In this document: one piece after another, positions 55,801-64,000 of the stretch
Numbering within the stretch: position 1 is the stretch's first letter
Layout: every line of letters begins with the position of its first letter
Assembly (NCBI GenBank): GCA_029204045.2
Contig: JAQNDB010000229.1
Location: 46,181 to 110,180, forward strand
Source: Tillandsia leiboldiana
Taxonomy: Eukaryota > Streptophyta > Magnoliopsida > Poales > Bromeliaceae
Direction of reading: 5' to 3'
DNA: 64,000 nt
Program-made: the position numbers and the translations under genes
Notes under the pieces: model-generated
The model's input: the letters and a program-made list of their open reading frames with translations, nothing else
What the model was told of the DNA's origin: nothing
Databases searched by the model: none

Positions 55801-55925
55801 GTATGTTGTGGCGGGTCTGCGCACGCGCCGGGGAAGAGGGGTTCTCCTTTATCAAAAAAATTTATACGTCAAATGCTTGACTTTTGTGAATCGTTTCCGC
55901 TAAAACAAACCCCCGGGGCGTGACA
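52876..55925 (+). repeat. G8 3' LTR (3050 bp)
   Basis: From TGTAGAGTCCTGG to CCCCGGGGCGTGACA. It provides the complete end that the 5' LTR lacks. Layout as in the 5' LTR: CCGCCGCCGCCG units (about 53810 and 53840), GC-rich GTGCACC-dense segment (53960-54320), donor-like site (54503). Confidence 0.92.
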
Positions 55926-55930
55926 GTGCG

Positions 55931-57360
55931 AGTACTCGTTTCGACTAGCTCGACGCGACGAACGCAGCGGTTATCTTCTTGGATTTTTCTGAGTTCATCT
56001 TGCATGTGAAAACAATGCATTTTTGGGATGATTTTGGACATCGGGTAACTTGGATTATTGTGTGTAATTTGGACACCCTGTGTACATATTGCTGTTATCG
56101 TGGCAGGTGATCTTTTATTGGGCGAGGGCAATTTTGAGACTTGGATTGCGCTTTTCCATGTGGGTGGGTTGTTGTATCCATCTTTTCTGAGTACCCACTA
56201 GGAATATTAGAGAGATCCTCTCTATTGGACATATTGAACGTTCACCTAATGGACATGCATGCTTAACTAAAATATTGCGAGCCTATCATCTGGAAAACAC
56301 TGTAGTGGAACTTGTTAGTGGTTGGAACTTATACATGCTTACTTGGCATCATATTGGCATTTAACTGTGCATAGGTGATGTACTTTCATGTTGAGATATT
56401 GTGAAACGTCTTGTTGGAGGGTACCACTTGAGGATTTTTGGACAGGCATAGGTGGATGATTCATGTGAGGGTGATTAGCAGGTTATAGACATGTGTGTGG
56501 TTGATTATGATTTAGCATGATGATTATACCCAGGTGGAGCTATTATTTGATACACATGTGGAACCACTATTCGTCACTCCCCTTCTTTCTTTCATGAGGA
56601 TAGGCTTGCTTATATGGATATTTAGTTAGACCATTTCTGATCGCTACACTATATGTTGGGACTTGACTTAGGAGAAACCCTATTGTTCCTTCTCCCCTAT
56701 TCCGTAGGCAGGCGGCTATTTGTTGCTCGGTTTTAGCAGGGATTGGCATAGTGTAGCCAGGGCCTGGATTTTAGCTTCTGGGGTAATGCGGCTACCGCGG
56801 ATAGTAGGCGGTTGCCGGATGTCGGATGTGGGACATGTTTGTGATTAGGGTGTTGTTGTGAACCCCTTGTTTTTGATTACCTGCTAGGCATTTGAGTAGC
56901 TTCTGTGGTTAAAGGCTAAATGCACTTTATGTGTGGCAATGGCAGGCTTAATCGAGACTAAAACGGATATTGTTAGTACTTGCTTGATTGGGGATTATGA
57001 TTGTAGAGCAGTAACATCATGTTAAAAGATAAGGCTAATTAATAAATTGTGGGCTTCGGGCATGCAGTAAGACAGGCACAGGCTATCTCTTATTTACTAT
57101 CCTTATATATTTATCAGCATGCTTTAGCAAGGTAAAAACATATCGACATCCTTTTATTTTATATTATCTTGGGACATTTGCATGATTGTATGGTCACCCA
57201 GATAGGCCACCTTTTCTGCTACACTATCATGCTGGAATTGACATAGGAGAAACCCTTTTTATTATTCTTTTCTCCTTCATTTGAGGCTCAGGGTATTTGC
57301 AGCTCGTGCGCGAGCAGGTGGTTTGGGATAGTGTAGTCAGGTTCTTGGTTTTGGGACAGG
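55931..57360 (+). mobile_element. G7: gypsy LTR, right part
   Basis: Continues the G7 LTR after G8, beginning AGTACTCGTTTCG, matching G2 at about 15910. The GTGGGTGGG motif equivalent to the other donors is at 56160 but follows CAT. A segment with GACTTGACTTAGGAGAAACC..GGGATTGGCATAGTGTAG (about 56650-56775) is repeated in altered form at about 57227-57345. It is cut at 57360 by C2, with ACAGG as presumed target duplication. Confidence 0.85.
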
Positions 57361-57788
57361 TGTAGGTTTATATATAGGATCTTCCACAAGGATCTAAAAA
57401 TAGGTACGATCAAACTACTAGAGGGGAGGGTGAATATGTGTTAATACTTATAAAACCAAAATCTCAGTGCCAAATCAAACCAATGCGGAAAAATAAAAAC
57501 AGCACACAGAGATATACCGTGGAAACTCCAATCCAGGAGAAACACCACGGGACCAACACGCAATAACAATCCACTAAGAATAGAAAGAAGAACAAGGTGA
57601 GGAACCGACTCCACGGACTCAACCCCTCTTCAGCTTCTTCGACCTTGCGCTGACCGGTTGGATGTCCCGACAATACAATCCCTAAGAAAAGAAGAATAAC
57701 AAGGTGAGTACCGTCTCCACGGTATTTAACCCCTCCTTCAACTTTCTCGGGACCTTCGCGCTCCACGATTGCACGTCCACCTGCACAC

Positions 57789-57890
57789 GTCGAATCACGA
57801 CACGCCACTCGAATCCACGAGCACACGTTTCGAATCCACGAAACGCCTTTAGCCACACCGAATCCACGATGCCACGCTCGAATCCACGAC
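57789..57890 (-). repeat. C2 LTR hairpin array with GAATCCAC loops
   Basis: Loops at 57792 (GAATCAC, one base short), 57811, 57832, 57860 and 57880. Arms: gtc/gac, ctc/gag and cgtttc/gaaacg (six perfect pairs). The last two have lost pairing. There are fewer and more decayed units than in C1. Confidence 0.78.
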
Positions 57891-58138
57891 CAAACTAGCC
57901 GGTAAGAAATTGGCTTCGATGGTGATCCTTTGCTTAGATTATCAATGGAAAGATCCATGGGAAAAAAGCTCTAAGCAAAGATGAGATAATTCGACAAAAG
58001 ATATGTTCTTGAAAGAACCGTCGAATTGACCTAAAGAGGCTATAAAGAAGAACGATAAAAACCTAGCCTCTAGGGTGCTCTCAAGTGTTTTATAAATTGA
58101 TCGGCCGTGCTCCCCACGTTTTTAGAAACCCTAAATGT

Positions 58139-58148
58139 CTATTTATAG
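58139..58148 (-). promoter_or_regulatory. C2 LTR TATA box
   Basis: The minus strand reads CTATAAATAG, identical to C1. Confidence 0.75.
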
Positions 58149-58213
58149 TTTAGAAACCTTTGGAAAGAGATAAGAATCAAAAACTTACCTTATCTGGAAA
58201 TTTTCAGGACGGC

Positions 58214-58432
58214 GATCCGGATCGATTTACTGCGTCCGGATCGTCGTAGCGAGTCAGACAATTCCAGAAAAACAGGGTTCGGGATCCGGATTGAAATGCC
58301 CGATCCGGATCGTTCACGTATTCCAGCAAAAACCATGTTCGGGATCCGGATCGAAATGACCTTTGATCCGGATCGGATTTGCCAATGAACAAGCACCCTT
58401 CGGGATCCGGATTGGACTGTCTGATCCGGATC
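58214..58432 (-). repeat. C2 U3 array of GATCCGGATC palindromes
   Basis: About three and a half units of roughly 60 bp, each with paired GATCCGGATC or near-copies. One unit fewer than in C1. Confidence 0.85.
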
Positions 58433-58763
58433 CTGAACATGTCCCATGTCCAGTTTTTGATTTTTATGCAATTAAAATTCATCCAGTGTTTCTACACTAT
58501 AAGAAAGTATTCGGATCACCAAAATTATTTAGTTAACCATACCTGATCCTTTTGAATACTTTCTTCTTGAGATTGATGTAACTAATCCACAATTCTTCAA
58601 CTTCGAATCTTCAAGACGTCAAGACCACTGAGTGTCAACTTGACTCTTGTTGAATCTTCTCTAAGTCTTTGATTGCTGATTGACAATTTGATCCCTTTAA
58701 GACTCCGACTCAACTCACCTGACTTGACTCACGAAATATGCCAACACCAAAAATGCCGTAACA

Positions 58764-58780
58764 ATCTCCCCCTTTGGCAA
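58764..58780 (-). promoter_or_regulatory. C2 polypurine tract
   Basis: The minus strand reads TTGCCAAAGGGGGAGAT directly before the LTR. Confidence 0.9.
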
Positions 58781-60323
58781 TTTCCGTGACAAAACCCAAA
58801 AAATACATAAAGCGCTCAAGTCACTCATCTTAAACCACAAAAAATCGAAATATCATGTTATCACCAAAACATTGATTTTCTTTGCGTGAAAGATCCAATA
58901 AATACAAATTACATTTGAACCAAACAGTCCTAGAACATACGCTATGACTTAGGACTTGAGTCTTAAAGTGATGTAATTCCTGCAAAACAAACTCAAACAA
59001 AATCAAACGTTAGTCCTTAGAAATTAAAATCCTACATTTGATTCGTCCTTTTGGTTCTTTTGTTTTTCGGCTCTTTCAATCTTTTCTTTATCTCCCCCTA
59101 TCATGAGCAGCTCTAACATGTTCTCCATGGTCTCCATGTTCTCTCGCCCTGTCTTGAGCCTTTATGTTCTCCCCCTTTGTGATACGATCATTATTTTCTG
59201 TTCTCCCCCTTTTGTCACAAATTGTCAACATGAACATACTAGACAAAAGGAAATCACTAACAGCATTAGTTTCATAGAGAAAGAGAGATAAAGGCTCAGT
59301 TCCGGTATATACCAAAATACAGATTGCGTACCTGTACCAGAAAGCAAAAATCAAATAATTTCTTGAAAACAAATCCAGATTTTGAAATATTTGAATTACC
59401 GATTTGTATTCCATCAAGAAAACAATTTAAGTGCTTTAAACAATGAAGTCACACAGATGCCATTCAATCCAATTATTTCACAAAATTAAAAGATTTACTC
59501 CTAAATCATGAAAAACAAGATAAACATTATAAACAGTTTTTTCATGTTATATCGTCAAACACAAGTCATCAAAAATAGTCTTGAGATCAAAGTCTATCAA
59601 GATGTAACGGATTTACAAGATGACTTACAGAGATTTCAAATGACATCAATTTGGAATTTTACCCTTTCAAATTTGAGATAAGCCTAAAATAGCTAAGGGT
59701 GGCTCTTTGAGCATCTTTCAACTATCCATCTTATACCAACCAAAGATTGTTCAAAATAAGAGCTTTAAATTTAATCTCCGAATGCTTCAACTAAACAAAA
59801 TTTCACAAAATAGTTTCAAGCATCCATACATGTGGTAGCTTCACACACAGACCGGACGACCGGGGTGGCAGCTCTTTCCAACATGTGGTGGTAGTTTTTC
59901 ACACTCCTTTCGGATGTACTCTTCCACATCTTTGCAAATCATTTCATTACCCTTGTAAGATGCAATCTCTTACGTGAAAGAATTAATCTCAAATTTAGTC
60001 TATCGGTGTCTCACGTTTATCACAATGAATTCACACCAACCGATAGATTAACGCATCTAAAGATCACACATGATTTCTAAAATTATGGCTTATAATATCA
60101 AAACTCCTATAATGAAGTATCTTCAAGATTATGATTATGGAGTAAAGTTGATATTCAAATAAAATTAAAATTGAGTGATTGAAGTGAAAACCCTTTTTAT
60201 TCAATGCACCTGTTCTTAAAAACTTTTGTTAAAACAAACATAAAAACAGAGCATTGAAAACATGTAATGCAGAGATTCAGAAAAATATGAAAGGAAACCA
60301 ATCAAAGCATACTACAGTCATAA
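58781..60323 (-). other. C2 3' non-coding region with extra polypurine-like tracts
   Basis: AT-rich and gene-free. The minus strand has further AAAGGGGGAGA motifs at about 59167-59181 and 59201-59218 and a TAGGGGGAGATA at 59090-59103, resembling the primary tract. Repeated internal polypurine tracts are known in Sireviruses. The stretch ends at 60323 with CATAA, the presumed target duplication of G9. Confidence 0.8.
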
Positions 60324-63313
60324 TGTCACGCCCTGGGGTTTGTTTTAGCGGAAACGATTCACCAAAGTCACGCATTTGACGTATAATTTTTTTTTTGTAA
60401 AAGAGAACCCCTCTTTCCCGGCGCATGCCCAGACCCCCACACATACAGGATCACTCTGTAAACGGACAGAGTCTCCCCTGTATATGCACGGCTCCTGGCG
60501 TTCAGTACATGTTCCGAACATACACAACCATTCAATCACACAATTATTAACATACAAAGCACATTCTAATCTATTTAAAACGTAGTGGCCGATCAATTTG
60601 GAAAGGATAATCCACAGTTTTAAAGGAGCGTCCTACCCGGCGCTTACGTTTGAAGGCGAGTTTCGAAATCAGCATAAACCCACAAGGTTTTGAAAACGTG
60701 CCCACCCCCGACACCCAAGTTTTGAAATCCCTTTCGCAATCCATAAATCCACAGGGATTTGAAACCAGTGCCCACACACACTTAGAATTTAAAAATGGTT
60801 TTCGTAATCTTTCTTTGGCTTTTGCCTTTTCATTTTCAAATGGCCAAAAGAATAAAAGGAAAGTAACGTATAAGAGGATAACTAAATGCAACCCGTCCCG
60901 ACATCCACGCCGACCCACGAGGGGTATCGAGAACCTCTCACATAACTACAATGTAAATGAAATGCAAGAATGAAAGAAGAAATACAGTCCAGGGTCCCCA
61001 GCGACCCAGCTGCTCCTGTCCCGTCCTCACCACCGCCTTATCTCCCCCCGGCGGAACCCTGTCACGAAGTGGAAGTCAGTGACGTAGAAATAGTAGAGCG
61101 GAGCATATATAAAACCAAACCGTGTAGACAACCGCTGGCAACCACACCCTCTCAAGGAGGAAGGGCAACCTTACACCTGTATCCTGGAATTACCCGGCCA
61201 CGTCGGACACTAAACCGACGGCCCATACCGTACCTGCAGAAACCCGACCACATCGGACAACTAAACCGACGGGTCGCACCGCTCGCACCTCGGCGCCTCA
61301 AACCCCACAACTAATAAGGGGCCCCCACTACGTCACCTCGTGGGTATACACGGCGTCATAGACCACTTTCCCGGAAAAGCGCACCCTCTGCGGTGGCCAA
61401 CGCGGGTGCGCGTGTTGCAGCCTCGAGCGCCAGTAACCATAACCACCATCATGTCAACTCATAATATATATAACAAGAGTAAAACGGCAACAGTATAATC
61501 GAAGGTAAAACTGTAGCATATGCGATCGAAAGTAACCCGCTATCATGTACAATCAAAGTCAAGTCAATAATACGTGTTCTCGAAGGTAGCCCGCCAACAT
61601 ATAATTATCAAAAGGGGAAAGACCCGTCGAGACCGACGCTACACTATGAAGACACCACCACGTAATAAACCTGATCATAACGACATTACGCATAAAGGGA
61701 TTCTAGGGGTGTCCCCCTGAAACGTGAAGAAAGTGTGTGGAAACTTCATTTAAAATGCTCCCCACCTTGAGCCCGCAAAGAACTACAGTACGAATATTGT
61801 TAATAACATCGTCGGGGTCAAAACACTCAACAAAAGGGGCGAAACGGGCCAAAACGGAGCTTCTGGGTCTCTTTGGCAGAAGCTGGTGCACGGTCCCATG
61901 CGTGGACCGGTTACGGCATCGGCGGTTGCGCGGTCACGCGCCGGGTGCAAATGCAGGAAGCGTGCACCGCCATCTGCCCGGCCGGTGCACGACACGAGCG
62001 TGCACCGCTCACGGCCGCGCGGGGCTTGCGGTGCGCACCGGTGCAACGCAGCAGCGTGCACCGCGCCCGAGCAGCCGGGGCCGGCGCACGAAAGCGTGCC
62101 CGGATCCGCGGCTCTCGCTGCCGATGCGTGCGCCGGTGCACACTGGAGCGTGCACCGCGCACGGTGTGCACCGGCGCACTGTCGGTTCGGCTCGGGTTTG
62201 CACCTCCGGGCTGCGGGCGTGCACCGGTGCACACAGGGCCTGTGACCGCGGCTGAAGCATCCGTAGCTGCATGACAGTGATGCCCTTTTTCCGCGATTTC
62301 CCTCTCCGTTTTCCGCTCCTGCGACTCCGCGACGACCCCGCGAAACATGGTACGCGGCGGCGGCCTCCCGTCTAACACGACGGCGGCGGCCTCCCGTTCG
62401 ACCACACGCCTCGCACGCGACACGACGAAGGAAACCCGAAATCGAAGAAGATAACCGGAAGGCCCGACCGTTTACCTTTGTTTTCGCCGGTGGGGCGGAA
62501 GGAAGAGGATCGTCGCGCTCTCGGTTCGCTGGGTTTCCGCAGGGCGTCGCTCGTCCTTCCTTCTCCTCGTCTCCGTCTCGGTTCCTCACCCCCTCGGTTG
62601 AAAGGGTGGAATATGGATTGGGGTTTTATTTCCCCTTCCCTTTCTTTAACAGGGCCGCCTTAAACCCTCGCCGTCAAGAGAAAAACCCTAATTAACCGAA
62701 TAAAAAAAACCGATGGCTAAGATTGTTCCCGAAAGCGTGTCACTCGCTCGCACGGATCCCGGAGCACACAGAAAGGGGCCCAAACTTTGCAAAAATTTAT
62801 CTGGGAGATCCGGTATCGGAATTCGAATCCGATCGCGTCTCGTTCACCGTTTTGCGAGCTCTAGCACCAAAAAGATTATCCGCAGTCCCAATAACCAGCC
62901 CAGAATTTCTCGAATTTCAACCCCATCCTTAACAACATGAAAACATTCGTTTAGGACCCAAGATGGAAACCGTAAGTCGAAGTATCCCCACATAAAAAAA
63001 ATAACCCAGTGCCATAAACAGATGAGAATTCCGATCACACAGGTTCCCCGTTCGATCGCCTCGAAGACGTGCCGGCCACTTAACACTGATTCTGATGCGC
63101 CACTCAAAAGCAAACGCTTGACCCCCAGTTCGGGAATTTGCCGCAAATCGAATCCGAAGCTCCGTTCCCTTTGCCGCCCTCCGTTCTTCCGAGCTCAATC
63201 GGCAAAAATACTGGCGTCCCCGTCAGTCATGCAAAACGGTTGGAAAGTTACCTATCAGTCCCGTCAAAAAAGTGGAGGTACCAAGGGCAAGGGAACGCCA
63301 GGACTCTAATACA
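60324..63313 (-). repeat. G9 3' LTR (2990 bp)
   Basis: Plus strand from TGTCACGCCCTGGGG to GGACTCTAATACA. The start in element orientation is TGTATTAGAGTCC, three bases longer than TGTAGAGTCC in G8. Long frames at 61783-62589 lie in the GC-rich part and are not genes. Confidence 0.9.
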
Positions 63314-63966
63314 CTCAACACAAAAGAAAGTTTCGTCCTCGAACTTAATCCTGGTCCCGCAACGCAAAACCTGAGTAGCACTCCTCCATCTTTAATGACT
63401 CCCGTTCCTAAGTCGCTTCGCTTTCTTCTTGGTTGTTCCACAGCACCTTTCCATAGGGGATCGCCCGGTGGCGCAATCCTTTTTTGTCCTCTCGTGCTAA
63501 GGTTCGCACCGGTGTTCCTTCGAATCTCGGGCCTCTCTAACCAAAGGCAGTGACCAGTCCGTCACCCAAATCAGTAAGCAAGTTCAGAGCAACTCTTCGA
63601 GAATCCGTCTCATTCGCTAATGCATCCGCTGTCCCCGGTCTGGGTGAAACGCCGTTCTGAATGTGATTAGTCTTAGAGCTCGTCTTGCAGCCCCTTCCCC
63701 ACCTGCCAAAGGTTCGACACCAGTCGAGTGTCTCTATCCACCAAAATTTTCTGCTTGAGGTCCTCGTACAATCTTCGATCACCTGGATGCGCCGCAGAGG
63801 AACGCCTGCGCGCCTCTGACGGTAACTCCTCTGTCGATACTAGCAGTTCGGTGCACGCAAGTCCGCCCTCAAAACGTATTGCGTTGTTCGCACTCCGCCG
63901 CAAAGTCGCTTGCGTGGTCGGGGGGGCCTTTGCTCGTCTCGAAAAAGCTGTATCCGTGCGCCCCAT
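63314..63966 (-). pseudogene. pol: G9 integrase remnant sharing the G8 deletion
   Basis: In the frame at 63673-63966: FEGGLAC, SSAAHPGDRRLYEDLKQKI, then VDRDTRLVSNLWQV. It has the same joining of the zinc-binding region to the second-aspartate region as G8. Downstream pieces (to about 63360) match the G8 C-terminal part with stops. ATTC..TTTCGTCCTCGAAC-type sequence before the LTR marks the pol end. The upstream part of the element is beyond the window. Confidence 0.82.
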
Positions 63967-64000
63967 CTGCTGACCTTCTAGAGTTTCTCTAAAAGGGTTG
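63967..64000 (-). other. G9 internal sequence at window edge
   Basis: Continues the match to the G8 region at about 52205-52250 (AACCCTNTTAGAGAAAYNCT-like). The element continues past the window. Confidence 0.6.

Larger units (their letters stand above)
47249..55925 (+). mobile_element. G8: Ty3/gypsy element, complete ends, defective inside
   Basis: 5' LTR 47249-50189 (missing its last about 90 bp), internal 50190-52875, 3' LTR 52876-55925. Target duplication GCGCG (47244-47248) and GTGCG (55926-55930), differing by a C-to-T at CpG. The flanks rejoin into G7 LTR sequence matching G2. The internal part holds fragments of gag, protease, RT, RNase H and integrase in an abnormal order. G9 is a second copy of the family. 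The LTRs are very similar by eye. Confidence 0.92.
57361..58763 (-). repeat. C2 3' LTR (1403 bp)
   Basis: Plus strand from TGTAGG to GCCGTAACA, followed by the polypurine tract. Same order as C1: hairpin row (57789-57890), TATA box (58139-58148), palindrome array (58214-58432). The left terminus differs from C1 (TGTAGG rather than TGTTGG). Confidence 0.88.
57361..60323 (-). mobile_element. C2: Ty1/copia Sirevirus-like element, 3' part
   Basis: 3' LTR (57361-58763), polypurine tract and about 1.5 kb of 3' non-coding sequence, then interrupted by G9. The LTR parts and the 59825-59930 segment match C1, so both are one family. No pol is present in the window. Confidence 0.9.
60324..64000 (-). 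mobile_element. G9: Ty3/gypsy element of the G8 family, 3' part
   Basis: 3' LTR 60324-63313 and about 690 bp of internal sequence to the window edge, all related to G8 in reverse orientation. The LTR contains a GC-rich GTGCACC-dense segment (61880-62440). The donor-like motif has been lost: GTGGGTAC reads GGGGGACA near 61710. Confidence 0.9.

Noticed and set aside
58781..60323. An envelope-like gene between pol and the 3' LTR of C2, as in some Sireviruses.
   Set aside because: The longest frame on the element strand (59088-59417) shows no signal-peptide-plus-ectodomain-plus-anchor layout and the sequence is AT-rich non-coding in style.
1..64000. A host gene, tRNA or rRNA between elements.
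   Set aside because: Every interval could be assigned to a retrotransposon part by termini or by match to another copy; TGGTATCAGAGC sites are primer sites, not tRNA genes.

Overview
The window is a plant repeat nest: 64 kb of LTR retrotransposons inserted into one another, with no host gene, tRNA or rRNA that I can support. The retrotransposon types point to a land plant with a large, repeat-rich genome: Ty1/copia of Sirevirus type, and Ty3/gypsy elements with 3-4.4 kb LTRs, initiator-methionine-tRNA primer sites and Tekay/Del-like Gag and Pol remnants. Every coding region is a truncated, frameshifted or stop-containing gag or pol. Most long open frames lie in GC-rich parts of LTRs and are not genes. 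The species cannot be named from the sequence.

Layout (my labels). C1, copia, minus strand, 1-6973: 5' LTR, gag and pol; its 3' end lies left of the window. It sits inside the gag gene of G1 (gypsy, minus, 6974-11603). G1 sits inside G2 (gypsy, plus, 11604-16289), whose 3' LTR is cut by G3 (gypsy, plus, from 16290), a gag-only element with 4.4 kb LTRs. The G3 3' LTR is cut at 25786 by G4 (gypsy, minus, 25787-27255 and 39622-42365). G4 contains the complete G5 (gypsy, minus, 27256-39621) and is cut at 42365 by G6 (minus, 42366-45721). G6 is cut by G7 (plus, 45722-47248 and 55931-57360). G7 contains the complete G8 (plus, 47249-55925) and is cut by C2 (copia, minus, 57361-60323). C2 is cut by G9 (minus, 60324 to the window end). 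The chain G2 > G3 > G4 > G6 > G7 > C2 > G9 is seven levels deep.

The most interesting material is non-coding. (1) The gypsy LTRs, although differing in body sequence, carry an AG|GTGGGT motif at a GC-rich to AT-rich switch. It looks like a splice donor. Where a gag start is present (G1, G3, G5), a branch-point-like motif, a pyrimidine-rich tract and CAG lie just before the gag ATG. Together they suggest a leader intron containing the LTR end and the primer site. (2) Inside that putative intron lies a hairpin of about 60 nt whose apex is a near-perfect palindrome around CTGCAG. It is shared by G1, G3 and G5 and keeps pairing despite sequence change, so it is a candidate RNA dimerisation or packaging signal. 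(3) In G5 the leader, hairpin and shortened gag are repeated three times in tandem (about 840 bp each). (4) The copia LTRs carry a row of small hairpins with a constant GAATCCAC loop and varying but complementary stems, downstream of a TATA box. Upstream of the TATA box is an array of GATCCGGATC palindromes.

The elements could only have moved with help from intact relatives. G3 lacks pol. G8 and G9 share the same deletion through the integrase core, which suggests that a defective derivative was itself multiplied. Coordinates of LTR ends come from terminal TG/CA, the adjoining primer site or polypurine tract, and comparison between copies. Domain boundaries in decayed genes are approximate.
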